Source of the DNA: Streptomyces sp. Tu 3180
GTDB lineage: Bacteria > Actinomycetota > Actinomycetes > Streptomycetales > Streptomycetaceae
Direction: 5' to 3'
Assembly: GCF_009852415.1 (NCBI RefSeq)
Contig: NZ_WOXS01000002.1
Span: 5,062,001 to 5,126,000, forward strand
DNA length: 64,000 bases
Part shown: positions 33,353 to 42,705 of the stretch, in pieces
Layout of the letters: the number at the start of each line of letters is the position of its first letter
How positions within the stretch are numbered: the stretch's first letter is position 1
The notes under the pieces: model-generated
Database searches by the model: none
Told to the model about the DNA's origin: nothing
Seen by the model: the letters and a program-made list of their open reading frames with translations, nothing else
Made by a program: the position numbers and the translations under genes

Positions 33353-35122
33353 ATGGCGGGCGTGATCCAGACGACCGTTCGCCGATCGACGCCGGCCCTC
33401 CTGCTCACCCGGGTGCGCGACCGCTCGCCCGGACTGGCCGCCGGTCTCCTCGGCGGCGCCCTCGCGGCCGGACTGGGGCTCGCGGCGTTCGCGATGCTCG
33501 TGATCCTGCTGTGGATCAGCTCGCCCTACCCCGACAGCGGGGCGGACGGCGCGCTGCACATCGCCGCGGCGCTGTGGCTGCTGGCGCACGGCGCCGAGCT
33601 GATCCGCACCGACACGCTCTCCGGCGTCCCCGCACCCCTGGGCGTCCCGCCGCTGCTGCTCCTCGCGCTGCCGGTGTGGCTGCTGCACCGGGTGGCCCGG
33701 GACGCCGCGGACGGGGGCGCGGCCGGCGGCGCCCCGCCCGCCCCCGGCCGGACCGTCTGGACGGGAGTCGTCCTCGGCTACCTCGCCGTCGGCACGCCCG
33801 CCGCGCTCTACGCCGCGGGCGGCGCGCTGCGGCCCGCGTGGACGTCGACCGGGGTGTGCGTGCCACTGGTCGCCGTGGCGGCGGCCGGGGCGGGGGTGTG
33901 GACGGCGTACGGCCGCCCGAGCGGGCCGCTGGAGCGGACGCTGGGCAGGGTGCTGCCGAGGGGGGCGCGGCACCTGGTCCTCGGCCCGGACGGCCGCCCC
34001 GGGGTCGCGGCGCGGGCGGCGGCGGCCGGGACGGCGGTGCTGGCCGGCGGCGGTGCGCTGCTGCTGGTGGCCTCGCTGGGATGGCACGGCGGGGAGACCC
34101 GGAGGGCCTTCCTGGGGCTCACGGAGGGCTGGTCGGGGCGGCTGGCGGTGCTGCTGCTCGGCGTCACGCTGGTGCCGAACGCCGCGGTGTGGGCGGCGGC
34201 GTACGCCCTCGGCCCCGGTTTCCTCCTCGGCACCGGCACCCTCGTGACCCCGTTCTCCTCCGCGCCGGCCCCGCTGCTGCCGCCGTTCCCGCTGCTCGCT
34301 GCGGTGCCGGACGCGGGGGAGGGGACGCCGCTGAACTGGGCGGCCGGGGCGGTGCCGGTGCTGGCCGGAGCGGTGGCGGGGTGGTGCGTGGGCCGGGGCG
34401 CCGCGGCGGGCGGGGAGGGCGGAGGACCGGCAGGCGCACGGCCCGGGCGGGCGCCCGCCGCGCCCTGGTCGCGCGGCCGGACGGCCGGCGCGGCGGCACT
34501 GGCGGCCGTGCTGTGCGCGGCCCTGCTGACGGTGCTCGCGACGCTCGCGGGCGGACCGCTGGGGGTGGCCTCGCTCTCCCGGTTCGGGCCGGTGGGGTGG
34601 CAGGTGGGAGCCGCGACCCTGGTCTGGATCGGACTGGTGGCGACCGTGACGGCCCTGGCGGTACGGGACTGGCGGTGCCGCACGTCCCGTGGCGGGCGGC
34701 CGGGGCGGGCGGGACAGGCGGGGCGGATCGGCGGGCCGCGCGAGGAGCACCCGTACGGAGGCGGGCCGAAGGAGGACGGCTCCACGAGCTCCACGGGAGG
34801 CACGGCGTCCACAGGCTTTGCGGGCGGCCGGCGGATCCGGGCGCTCCGGTATCCGGCCCGGGCCGTGGGCGCCCGCCCGGCGCGGGCCCCGGAGCAGCGG
34901 GCGGCCGCGAGCGGGACCCCGGACGGCCGGGGAGCGAGGCTGCGGGCGGCATGGCGTCTCGCGCGGACCGCGGGCGCCCGCGCCGCGTGGGCCCCGAAGG
35001 CCCCACCGGCCGCGGACAAGGGCCCGGGCGGGGAAGGCGGTGACTGCGGTCCCTACGACTTCCTGCCCGTGGATCCCCCTCCCGGCGCGCTCGACCCGGC
35101 CGGGGACCGGCAGTGTCCGTGA
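33353..35122 (+). CDS. DUF6350 / PerM-like multi-pass membrane protein
   Basis: 589 residues from the ATG at 33353. About nine to ten hydrophobic helices fill the first 430 residues (LAAGLLGGALAAGLGLAAF, LLLLALPVWLLHRVA, TVWTGVVLGYLAVGTPAALY and others), followed by a long Arg/Gly/Ala-rich cytoplasmic tail. The gene lies between sucCD and purNH, the same neighbourhood as mycobacterial perM (Rv0955, next to purN and purH), a divisome-stabilising membrane protein. I assign it by that synteny and topology, not by motifs. It was probably under control of the divergent sigma-like regulator. Confidence 0.75.
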   Translation: MAGVIQTTVRRSTPALLLTRVRDRSPGLAAGLLGGALAAGLGLAAFAMLVILLWISSPYPDSGADGALHIAAALWLLAHGAELIRTDTLSGVPAPLGVPPLLLLALPVWLLHRVARDAADGGAAGGAPPAPGRTVWTGVVLGYLAVGTPAALYAAGGALRPAWTSTGVCVPLVAVAAAGAGVWTAYGRPSGPLERTLGRVLPRGARHLVLGPDGRPGVAARAAAAGTAVLAGGGALLLVASLGWHGGETRRAFLGLTEGWSGRLAVLLLGVTLVPNAAVWAAAYALGPGFLLGTGTLVTPFSSAPAPLLPPFPLLAAVPDAGEGTPLNWAAGAVPVLAGAVAGWCVGRGAAAGGEGGGPAGARPGRAPAAPWSRGRTAGAAALAAVLCAALLTVLATLAGGPLGVASLSRFGPVGWQVGAATLVWIGLVATVTALAVRDWRCRTSRGGRPGRAGQAGRIGGPREEHPYGGGPKEDGSTSSTGGTASTGFAGGRRIRALRYPARAVGARPARAPEQRAAASGTPDGRGARLRAAWRLARTAGARAAWAPKAPPAADKGPGGEGGDCGPYDFLPVDPPPGALDPAGDRQCP

Positions 35123-35226
35123 CCGGGGTCAGCCGTGGCACGGCGCCCCGGGGCCGTGGCCGCGCCCGGACGCGGGCGGACGCCGCGGCCGGACGGGGCC
35201 CGAGGCCCGCGGTGTCACCGCCGGTG

Positions 35227-36032
35227 TCAGCCGGACGTCCCCAGGAGGTCGCGCAGTTCCTCCGGCAGGAGGTCGCTGCAGGACTGCCGCGCCTCCTGGG
35301 TGAGCGCGTCGTTGGTGCACGTGTAGTAGTCGTGGTAGACCATCCGGGCCGTGAACGACGCGGCGACCAGGGCGAGGGCCAGGGAGGCCGTCACCAGGCC
35401 GCTCACCGCGGCCGTGGTCTGCGGGCGGCCCTGCGGCCGGGGCGCCGCGGAGTCCGGGTCGGGCGTGCGGGGCTTGGCGCGCAGGGCGCTGATGCCCCAG
35501 TACAGGGCGAACGCGCCCAGCAGCAGCGCGACGTAGGGCCAGCTGAAGAGGGCGAAGAAGAAGGCCCACATGCCGGCCAGCAGCGCGTAGCGCGCCCGGC
35601 GCTGGGCCGGGTCGGTGGGGTCCCAGCGCGGGCCGGGACCCTGGGGTCCGCCGCCCTGGCCCTCGGGACCGCGCGGGCGCTCGCCGAAGCCGCCGGGGGA
35701 GCGGCCGGGCTGCCGGTCGCTCCAGTTGCGGCCCCAGGGGGAGCGGCCGCCGTCCCCCCGGGAACCGTCGCCCCCTCGCCGCCGGACGGGTGCCTCGGCT
35801 GCCAGGGCCGGTCGGGGGCGCCCTCCGGCGGCGGTGCGAACGGATTGTCGTCCTGGGAGGACCGGGGGTCCTGCGGGGCCCGGGAGTCGCGGCGCCGGTC
35901 GTCACCCCCGCCCTCGCCCCGGGGCGCGTCGGGCGGTGAGGCGGGGCGCTCCCGCAGCAGCACGGCGCCCCGCTCCCCTCCCTGGGCCGACTGCTGGGGG
36001 AACGTGAGGAATCGCAGGCTGCGGTCCGACAT
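35227..36032 (-). pseudogene. Pro-rich membrane protein gene split by a -1 frameshift
   Basis: Read from the ATG at 36032 (MSDRSLRFLTFPQQ), the first frame is protein-like with strong third-position GC through WQPRHPSGGEG near 35775. The good frame then changes: the second frame continues as WGRNWSDRQPGR, GPRWDPTDPAQRRARYALLAG and two membrane helices, ending LLPEELRDLLGTSG at 35227. The switch falls between two G-runs (35771-35775 and 35754-35759 on the plus strand as C-runs), where one base appears to be missing. The second half has no start of its own upstream of ATG 35571. Restored length is about 268 residues. It could be a sequencing error, a true mutation or slippage. No family recognised. 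Confidence 0.7.
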
Positions 36033-36403
36033 CAAGTGAGCGTCTTCCCCTTAATGAAGCACGGCGTGGTCCGGCGCTGCCGCCTCGCACGACGTATCGA
36101 CTACGACTGGGCTGGTGAGCCGGCGCGTTCCCGTCGGCTCTGGAGCCCGGGTCCGTCATCGGGTGAACGCCTGGCGCACAGGTGGCGTTCCCCCGTGCCC
36201 GGACGTTCCCGAACCGGCTCTTCCCAGACGCTACCTTCCGGCCACGCCCCCGTCCCGTGGGGGCCGCCCGGTGTGCCGGTATCGTTGCTGACGGTCGGCC
36301 GCTTCGTAGGCTTCCCCGTATCAGGGGACGCGAAGCATTCGTAGGAATGTACAAAGCGCTGTGCCGCCGGCCGTACAGACGCTCCCCGAGAAAGGGCCCC
36401 ACC
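36033..36403. other. Spacer with the purNH promoter
   Basis: 371 bp upstream of purN. TTGCTG (36285-36290), a 16-bp spacer and TAGGCT (36307-36312) form a likely promoter. A small CCCC-GTATCA-GGGG hairpin (36315-36328) sits at the start of the transcript. A short in-frame ATG at 36347 is not supported as the purN start. No riboswitch recognised. Confidence 0.5.
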
Positions 36404-37042
36404 GTGGCCGCCAAGCCCGTGGCCGAGCGCGCCAGGCGTCTCGTCGTGCTGGTCTCCGGATCCGGCACCAACCTGCAGGCGCTCCTCGACGAGATCGCCG
36501 CCACCGGCGCCGAGGCGTACGGGGCCGAGGTCGTGGCCGTCGGCGCCGACCGCGAGGGCATCGAGGGGCTGGCCCGCGCCGAGCGCGCCGGGCTGCCGAC
36601 CTTCGTGTGCAGGGTCAAGGACCACCCGACCCGCGAGGAGTGGGACGCCGCGCTCGCCGAGGCCGTCGCCGCCCACGAGCCGGACCTCGTGGTGTCCGCC
36701 GGGTTCATGAAGATCGTGGGGAAGGAGTTCCTCGCGCGCTTCGGCGGGCGGTTCGTCAACACCCACCCCGCCCTGCTGCCCAGTTTCCCGGGAGCCCACG
36801 GTGTGCGGGACGCGCTCGCGTACGGCGCCAAGGTCACCGGCTGCACCGTCCACTTCGTCGACGACGGCGTCGACACCGGGCCGATCATCGCGCAGGGCGT
36901 GGTGGAGGTCCGGGACGAGGACGACGAGAGCGCTCTGCACGAGCGCATCAAGGAAGTCGAGCGAAGGCTGCTCGTCGAGGTCGTGGGGCGGCTCGCCCGC
37001 AACGGCTATCGCATTGAGGGACGAAAGGTAGTTATCCAGTGA
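36404..37042 (+). CDS. purN: Phosphoribosylglycinamide formyltransferase
   Basis: 212 residues from the GTG at 36404, with AGAAAGG 7-8 nt upstream. It transfers a formyl group from 10-formyl-THF to GAR, the third step of purine synthesis. Motifs: phosphate loop VLVSGSGTNLQALLD, folate-binding GFMKIVGKEFL, and catalytic triad region NTHPALLPSFPGAHGVRDAL with Asp in DDGVDTGPIIAQ. Its stop overlaps the purH GTG (GTGA), so the two are coupled. Confidence 0.97.
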   Translation: MAAKPVAERARRLVVLVSGSGTNLQALLDEIAATGAEAYGAEVVAVGADREGIEGLARAERAGLPTFVCRVKDHPTREEWDAALAEAVAAHEPDLVVSAGFMKIVGKEFLARFGGRFVNTHPALLPSFPGAHGVRDALAYGAKVTGCTVHFVDDGVDTGPIIAQGVVEVRDEDDESALHERIKEVERRLLVEVVGRLARNGYRIEGRKVVIQ

Positions 37043-38601
37043 CCGCCGAGAGCAACAAGCGGGCCATCCGACGGGCGCTCGTCAGCGTCTACGACAAGAC
37101 CGGCCTCGAGGACCTCGCGCGCGGCCTGCACGAGGCGGGCGTGGAGCTCGTCTCCACCGGGTCCACCGCCGCGAGGATCGCCGCCGCGGGCGTCCCCGTC
37201 GCCAAGGTCGAGGAGCTCACCGGCTTCCCCGAGTGCCTGGACGGCCGCGTCAAGACCCTGCACCCGAAGGTCCACGCCGGCATCCTCGCCGACCTGCGCC
37301 TGGAGGACCACCGGCGGCAGCTCGCCGAGCTGGGCGTGGAGCCGTTCGACCTGGTCGTCGTCAACCTCTACCCGTTCCGCGAGACCGTCGCCTCCGGCGC
37401 GACGCCCGACGAGTGCGTGGAGCAGATCGACATCGGCGGCCCGTCCATGGTGCGCGCCGCCGCCAAGAACCACCCCTCGGTCGCCGTGGTCACCAGCCCC
37501 GCCCGCTACGGCGACGTCCTCGCCGCGGTGAAGGACGGCGGCTTCGACCTCGCCGCCCGCAAGCGGCTGGCCGCCGAGGCGTTCCGGCACACGGCCGCGT
37601 ACGACGTGGCGGTCGCCTCCTGGTTCGCCTCCGACTACGCCCCCGTGGACGACTCGCAGTTCCCCGACTTCCTCGGCGCCACCTGGGAGCGCAAGAACAC
37701 CCTGCGCTACGGCGAGAACCCGCACCAGCCCGCCGCGCTGTACGTCTCGGGCACCGGCGGCCTCGCCGAGGCCGAGCAGCTGCACGGCAAGGAGATGTCC
37801 TACAACAACTACACGGACACCGACGCCGCCCTGCGCGCCGCCTACGACCACGACGGGCCGGCCGTCGCGATCATCAAGCACGCCAACCCGTGCGGCATCG
37901 CGACCGGCGCGGACGTCGCCGAGGCGCACCGCAAGGCGCACGCCTGCGACCCGCTGTCCGCGTTCGGCGGCGTGATCGCCGTGAACCGGCCGGTCAGCAA
38001 GGAGATGGCCGAGCAGGTCGCGGAGATCTTCACCGAGGTCATCGTCGCGCCGGACTACGAGGAGGGCGCCCTCGAGGCCCTCACCAAGAAGAAGAACATC
38101 CGCGTGCTGCGCTGCCCCGACCGCCCGTCCGCCCCGGTCGAGGTCAGGGCCATCGACGGCGGTGCGCTGCTCCAGGTCACCGACCGGCTCCAGGCCGAGG
38201 GCGACGACCCGGCGCACTGGACGCTGGCGACCGGTGAGGCGCTCGGCGCGGAGGAGCTCCAGCAGCTCGTCTTCGCCTGGAAGGCCTGCCGCGCGGTGAA
38301 GTCCAACGCGATCCTGCTCGCCAAGGACGGCGCCTCCGTCGGCGTCGGCATGGGCCAGGTCAACCGCGTCGACTCCGCGAAGCTGGCCGTCGAGCGGGCC
38401 GGCGCCGAGCGCGCGGCCGGTTCCTACGCCGCCTCGGACGCGTTCTTCCCGTTCCCCGACGGCCTGGAGATCCTCACCGAGGCCGGCGTGAAGGCCGTGG
38501 TCCAGCCCGGCGGTTCGGTCCGCGACGAGCTGGTCGTCGAGGCCGCGAAGAAGGCCGGCGTCACGATGTACTTCACCGGGACGCGCCACTTCTTCCACTG
38601 A
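37039..38601 (+). CDS. purH: Bifunctional AICAR formyltransferase / IMP cyclohydrolase
   Basis: 520 residues starting at the GTGA overlap with purN. The N-terminal MGS-like IMP cyclohydrolase (ALVSVYDKTGLEDLARGL, STGSTAARIAAAGV, VKTLHPKVHAGIL) closes the purine ring. The C-terminal AICAR transformylase (LRYGENPHQPAALY, KHANPCGIATG, DAFFPFPDGLE) adds the last formyl group from 10-formyl-THF. AICAR, its substrate, is the source of ZMP/ZTP, the ligand of the riboswitch ahead of glyA in this window. Confidence 0.98.
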   Translation: MTAESNKRAIRRALVSVYDKTGLEDLARGLHEAGVELVSTGSTAARIAAAGVPVAKVEELTGFPECLDGRVKTLHPKVHAGILADLRLEDHRRQLAELGVEPFDLVVVNLYPFRETVASGATPDECVEQIDIGGPSMVRAAAKNHPSVAVVTSPARYGDVLAAVKDGGFDLAARKRLAAEAFRHTAAYDVAVASWFASDYAPVDDSQFPDFLGATWERKNTLRYGENPHQPAALYVSGTGGLAEAEQLHGKEMSYNNYTDTDAALRAAYDHDGPAVAIIKHANPCGIATGADVAEAHRKAHACDPLSAFGGVIAVNRPVSKEMAEQVAEIFTEVIVAPDYEEGALEALTKKKNIRVLRCPDRPSAPVEVRAIDGGALLQVTDRLQAEGDDPAHWTLATGEALGAEELQQLVFAWKACRAVKSNAILLAKDGASVGVGMGQVNRVDSAKLAVERAGAERAAGSYAASDAFFPFPDGLEILTEAGVKAVVQPGGSVRDELVVEAAKKAGVTMYFTGTRHFFH

Positions 38602-38660
38602 CGGTCCGTCCGGGCCCTCCCGGCCCGGAGGCCGCCCCGGCCGGACCGGGGCGACGCACC

Positions 38661-38699
38661 GGGGCCGTGTCCCCCCTCACTCGGGCGGGACACGGCCCC
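38661..38699 (+). terminator. purH terminator hairpin
   Basis: GGGGCCGTGTCCC (38661-38673) pairs perfectly with GGGACACGGCCCC (38687-38699), loop 13 nt. It lies between purH and the convergent membrane protein gene. Confidence 0.75.
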
Positions 38700-38731
38700 C
38701 GGGCATGAAGGGCGCGGTCCGCCCCCTCCGG

Positions 38732-39319
38732 TCAGTACCTCGGTCGCTTGAACCACTCCGCGCTGGGCCGCTTCGCGGCGAAGACGATCAGCAGGATCGA
38801 GATCGTCATGATCAGGAGGCCGAGGCCGTAGGCGGCGATCGTGAAGATGCCGGTGACGATCGCGAACGAGCCGTACACGATCGAGCAGACGCGGACGCCG
38901 TTGCCGCCCTTGGCGTACTGCAGCAGCAGCGCCAGGCCGAGGATCGCGAAGACGGTGGCCAGGCCCAGGAAGAAGACGACGACGCCCTTGCCCAGGTCCG
39001 CGAACCGCTCGGCCTCGGAGTCACCCGTGATGCCGGCCTCGGCCATCGTCTCGTCCCACTGGGACAGCGCGTAGCCGTACATCACCGCGATGACGGCGTG
39101 GGCCAGGACGATCACGCCGAGCATGATCTGCGCGGCGCGCGTGATGCCCGGCATCTGCGTGGGCGCGTAGCCGCCGCCGTACGGCTGGGACACCGGCGGG
39201 GCCGCGGGGTAGCCGTACCCCTGCGGGGCGCCGGGCTGCTGGGGGTAGCCGTAGCCGGGGCCGGCCGGGGGCTGCTGGGGCGGCTGCCCGTAGGGGTTGT
39301 TCGGGTCGCCGAAGCTCAT
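38732..39319 (-). CDS. Pro/Gly/Tyr-rich N-terminus, four-helix membrane protein
   Basis: 195 residues, with GGAGGAAG 8 nt upstream of the ATG. The first 60 residues are a PQQPP/GYGYP-type low-complexity segment. Four membrane helices follow: AAQIMLGVIVLAHAVIAVMYG, GKGVVVFFLGLATVFAILGLAL, VRVCSIVYGSFAIVTGIFTI and GLLIMTISILLIVFA. Pro/Gly/Tyr tails with a four-helix body are common in actinomycete envelope proteins. The specific function is unknown. Confidence 0.8.
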   Translation of the reverse strand: MSFGDPNNPYGQPPQQPPAGPGYGYPQQPGAPQGYGYPAAPPVSQPYGGGYAPTQMPGITRAAQIMLGVIVLAHAVIAVMYGYALSQWDETMAEAGITGDSEAERFADLGKGVVVFFLGLATVFAILGLALLLQYAKGGNGVRVCSIVYGSFAIVTGIFTIAAYGLGLLIMTISILLIVFAAKRPSAEWFKRPRY

Positions 39320-39480
39320 GGCGGTTCTTCCTCCGTTGTCGCTGCACGTGCGGGGACGACGCGAGGCACGGCGCGGAAGGAAGTTCTACAGATGCGGCCC
39401 GTCCCCCCGGTTCTGCCCGCGGCACTGTGCGACTCATCGTTCTTGACCGGTCTCTCCCTTGTCCAGCCGCATTCCCTATG

Positions 39481-39498
39481 TGTTGTGCAAGTGCAACA
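39481..39498. promoter_or_regulatory. TGTTG..CAACA dyad in the folD upstream region
   Basis: TGTTGTGCAAGTGCAACA, an A+T-richer dyad with TGTTG and CAACA arms around TGCA repeats. It lies between the divergent membrane protein gene and folD. Possible operator; regulator unknown. Confidence 0.3.
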
Positions 39499-39615
39499 TC
39501 ACTGATCTTGGCCGGAAACGGGCGATACGCGACCGGGGCGGGGGAGGGGCGTCACGGCCGCCCGTCATGCGGGCGGATTGGAACCAGGGGCCGGTCATCC
39601 GCGAGGATGGGGGCC

Positions 39616-40470
39616 ATGACCGCCCAGATTCTCGATGGCAAGGCCACCGCAGCCGAGATCAAGTCCGATCTGACCGCCCGCGTGGCGGCGCTGAAGGAGA
39701 AGGGCGTCACGCCCGGCCTCGGCACGATCCTCGTCGGGGACGACCCCGGCAGCCAGAAGTACGTCGCCGGAAAGCACCGGGACTGCGCCCAGGTCGGCAT
39801 CGCCTCCATCCAGCGCGAACTGCCGGGCACGGCGACGCAGGAGGAGATCGAGGCGGTCGTCCGCGAGCTGAACGAGGACCCGGCGTGCACCGGTTACATC
39901 GTCCAGCTGCCGCTGCCCAAGGGCATCGACGAGAACCGCATCCTCGAACTGATGGACCCGGGCAAGGACGCCGACGGTCTCCACCCGATGAACCTCGGCC
40001 GCCTCGTCCTCAACGAGCCGGCCCCGCTGCCCTGCACCCCCAACGGCATCATCACCCTGCTGCGCCGCCACGGCGTGGAGATCAAGGGCGCCGAGGTCGT
40101 GGTCGTCGGCCGCGGCGTGACCATCGGCCGTCCGATGCCGCTGCTGCTGACCCGGCGCAGCGAGAACGCCACCGTGACCCAGTGCCACACCGGCACCCGT
40201 GACCTGTCGGCCCACCTGAGGAGGGCGGACATCATCGTGGCCGCCGCCGGTTCGGCCCACCTGATCCGCCCGGAGGACGTCAAGCCCGGCGCGGCCGTCC
40301 TGGACGTCGGCGTCTCCCGCAGCGCCGAGGGCAAGATCGTGGGCGACGTCCACCCGGGCGTGGCCGAGGTGGCCGGCTGGGTCGCCCCCAACCCCGGCGG
40401 TGTCGGCCCGATGACCCGGGCCCAGCTGCTGGTCAACGTGGTCGAGGCGGCGGAGCGCGGTGTCGCCTGA
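39616..40470 (+). CDS. folD: Methylenetetrahydrofolate dehydrogenase / cyclohydrolase
   Basis: 284 residues from the ATG at 39616. GAGGAT 10 nt upstream may be a -10 of a leaderless mRNA. FolD converts 5,10-methylene-THF to 10-formyl-THF in two steps, supplying PurN and PurH. Motifs: catalytic Lys in QKYVAGKHRDC, GYIVQLPLPKGID, PCTPNGII, and the NADP-binding VVVGRGVTIGRPMPLLL and GDVHPGV..APNPGGVGPMTRAQLL. It overlaps the downstream DUF3017 gene by 11 nt. Confidence 0.98.
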   Translation: MTAQILDGKATAAEIKSDLTARVAALKEKGVTPGLGTILVGDDPGSQKYVAGKHRDCAQVGIASIQRELPGTATQEEIEAVVRELNEDPACTGYIVQLPLPKGIDENRILELMDPGKDADGLHPMNLGRLVLNEPAPLPCTPNGIITLLRRHGVEIKGAEVVVVGRGVTIGRPMPLLLTRRSENATVTQCHTGTRDLSAHLRRADIIVAAAGSAHLIRPEDVKPGAAVLDVGVSRSAEGKIVGDVHPGVAEVAGWVAPNPGGVGPMTRAQLLVNVVEAAERGVA

Positions 40471-40948
40471 GCAGAACGCCCCGGGAGCCGGGGAGCGGGA
40501 CGAGGAGATCACGGTCCGCGACCCCGTCAGCGCGCCGGACGCCGAGGGCCGGCCGCGCCGCGCCACCCGCCGGTTCCCGCTGTTCACCCGGGACACCGCG
40601 CGCCCCGAGGGCGGTGGCCGGGCCGCCCCCGGCGACGCCCCCGCGCCCGCCCGCCAGTGGCCGATCCTCGCCGTGCTGCTCACGGTCGGACTGGGGCTGC
40701 TGCTGACCGCGCTCGACCTGTCCCGGCTCGGCACCCTGCTGGTCGGCGCGGCGCTGCTGGCCGGGGCCGTGCTGCGGTGGCTGGTGCCGGACGTCGGCAT
40801 GCTCGCGGTGCGCTCCCGCTTCACGGACATCGTCACGTACGGCGCGCTGGGCCTGGCGATCGCGCTGCTGGCGCTGATGGTGCAGCCGGACCCGCTGCTG
40901 GAGATCCCGTTCCTGAAGGACACGCTGCACTTCACGGTCAGCGGCTAG
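40460..40948 (+). CDS. DUF3017 membrane protein
   Basis: 162 residues from a GTG at 40460 inside the folD 3' end, with GGAG just upstream. The polar N-terminal half precedes three membrane helices (WPILAVLLTVGLGLLLTAL, GTLLVGAALLAGAVLRWL, TYGALGLAIALLALMV). DUF3017 proteins next to folD are conserved across actinobacteria, including mycobacteria. The function is unknown. A hairpin terminator follows at 40971-41010. Confidence 0.88.
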   Translation: MSPEQNAPGAGERDEEITVRDPVSAPDAEGRPRRATRRFPLFTRDTARPEGGGRAAPGDAPAPARQWPILAVLLTVGLGLLLTALDLSRLGTLLVGAALLAGAVLRWLVPDVGMLAVRSRFTDIVTYGALGLAIALLALMVQPDPLLEIPFLKDTLHFTVSG

Positions 40949-41586
40949 CCGAGGGGCGGACCGCCGCGTACGGCGGCCCGTCCTCACCCCCGTGAGAGGA
41001 CGGGCCGCCGCCGGGAACAACCCTCCTGCACGGCGAAGCGCCTGTTCAACGGCTGTCCGGCCGCTGTGGCACGGAAGTGACCGTTCCGCTACGTGCTCCG
41101 GAATCCCCTGACCGCTTCGGGAACTTCCCTCCCGCGGGACGGGCGGAACCGGTGGGCTCCGTGGGGTCGCCGGGGCCGCAGGGACCGCCTTCGTGGTCGC
41201 CGTGTGCCGATGTGTCGACAAGTTCGCGCATCCGCGTACGGACGGGGGAACCGCGGGGCTAGCGTGGGCGACCGGGGCGGTCCGGGGGTCCCGGGCGCCG
41301 GGGCGGGCCCGCGGCGGCCTCGCGCCGGGTCCGTATCAGGCCCGTACCGGGCCCGTGCCGGGTTCTGTTCGGTCGAGGGGGTGACCGGTGGGACACTGGA
41401 CCGCAAGCTAGTACGAGCGGGTGCGCGACGGCGCGCGCCCGCGGCCTGATGCTCCCGTGCGCCCCCACCCCGGGAACTGAGACCCTGGCCGGCGGCATCC
41501 CTGTGGGTAGCCAGAACGGGACTCGGCAGAGGGCACCATGCGCGAGGGAAACACCAGCACGAACCGGGGGGAAGAGGGGGGAAGCA
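40949..41586. other. Gene-free spacer upstream of the XRE-DUF2690 gene
   Basis: 638 bp. It begins with a 15-bp stem terminator (CGGCGGCCCGTCCTC at 40971-40985 pairing with 40996-41010). No ORF has protein-like composition plus a ribosome binding site. 41325-41360 holds imperfect GGCCCGTxCCGGG direct repeats. The length leaves room for a long leader or small RNA, but I see no recognisable RNA family. Confidence 0.4.
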
Positions 41587-42705
41587 ATGCCTCGTTGGAA
41601 GGCCTTGCCGGATGAACTCGATCCGCAGATCAGGGAGTTCACGAGCCAGCTCAGGCGGGTGGTGGACCGCAGCGGCCTGAGCGTCGCGTCGGTCGCCGAC
41701 CGCACGGGCTACAGCAAGACGTCCTGGGAACGCTACCTGAACGGCCGGCTGCTCGCGCCCAAGCGCGCGATCGTCGCCCTGGCCGAGGTCACCGGGACCA
41801 ACCCGATGCACCTGACCACCATGTGGGAGCTCGCCGAGCGCGCCTGGAGCCGCTCGGAGATGCGTCACGACATGACGATGGAGGCGATCCGGATCTCGCA
41901 GGCGCGCGCCGCGCTCAGCGAGCTCGCCGGTCCGCCGACGGGCGCGGGCGGCAAGGCCCGCGGGGGCGCCGCGGTCCGTCCGGGGGTCGCGGGACCGGCC
42001 GGCGTCTCGCCGAGCGTGCCGCCGCAGCCGACCGCGGCCGACGTCCGCGACGCCTCCGGCGGTGTCCGGCAGGACGCCGGGCGGGGCGGCTCGCCCGGTG
42101 CGCACGCGTGGGGCGCCGACGGGCCCGCCGGGCCGCCGCGGCCGGGCCGCCGCGGCGCCGGAGCCGGGGCCGCGCCGCCCCGGGGCACGGCCGGCCGCGC
42201 CGGCGGTTCCGGCGGCAGGCGGCGCACCTCGACGTTCATCGCCGGTGCCGTGGGTGCGCTGGTGGTGATAGCCGCCGCGCTCTACGTCACCGGGACCGAG
42301 GACGGCAAGAAGAAGGACGACGCCGTCACGACCCCCTCGCCCACCGCCACCGCCGATGCGAACCTGCCCGCCGGCGTGAAGTGCAGCGGCGACAGCTGCA
42401 CGGGCAAGGACGCCGAGGCCATGGGGTGCAGCGGCGAGCTCGTGACCACCGCCCGGACCGCGACCGTCGGCGCCACCACCGTGGAGGTCCGCTACAGCGA
42501 GACCTGCGGCGCGGCGTGGGGGCGCATCACCCAGGCCGCGCAGGGCGACAAGGTCGAGATCAGCGCGGGCGGGGCGAAGCAGGGCGACACCATCACCGAG
42601 GCCGGCGACCCGGTCGCGTACACCCCGATGGTGGCGGTCGAGGGCGCGACGCAGGCGAAGGCCTGCGCGGTGCTCGCCTCCGGCGAGCAGGGCTGCACGG
42701 AGTAG
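41587..42705 (+). CDS. XRE-family regulator fused to membrane helix and DUF2690
   Basis: 372 residues from the ATG at 41587, preceded by a very purine-rich GGGGGGAAG. The N-terminal helix-turn-helix is LSVASVADRTGYSKTSWERYLNGRLLAPKRAIVALAEV (seen in two parts). A Pro/Gly/Ala-rich linker (about 115-215) reaches one membrane helix (STFIAGAVGALVVIAAALYV). The extracellular DUF2690 domain has four Cys (VKCSGDSCTGKDAEAMGC and SETCGAAWGRI) and could form disulphides. This is a one-component membrane regulator that may sense an extracellular signal and act on DNA, inferred from its layout. Confidence 0.85.
   Translation: MPRWKALPDELDPQIREFTSQLRRVVDRSGLSVASVADRTGYSKTSWERYLNGRLLAPKRAIVALAEVTGTNPMHLTTMWELAERAWSRSEMRHDMTMEAIRISQARAALSELAGPPTGAGGKARGGAAVRPGVAGPAGVSPSVPPQPTAADVRDASGGVRQDAGRGGSPGAHAWGADGPAGPPRPGRRGAGAGAAPPRGTAGRAGGSGGRRRTSTFIAGAVGALVVIAAALYVTGTEDGKKKDDAVTTPSPTATADANLPAGVKCSGDSCTGKDAEAMGCSGELVTTARTATVGATTVEVRYSETCGAAWGRITQAAQGDKVEISAGGAKQGDTITEAGDPVAYTPMVAVEGATQAKACAVLASGEQGCTE

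Noticed and set aside
36100..36240. Possible ZTP riboswitch upstream of purN, because of CGCCTGG-like sequence.
   Set aside because: The required GUGACUGGCG and CGGGGAGC blocks are missing. Only a partial 3' resemblance is present.
41046..41449. Short ORFs in the spacer before the XRE-DUF2690 gene.
   Set aside because: They overlap on both strands and lack ribosome binding sites and family features.
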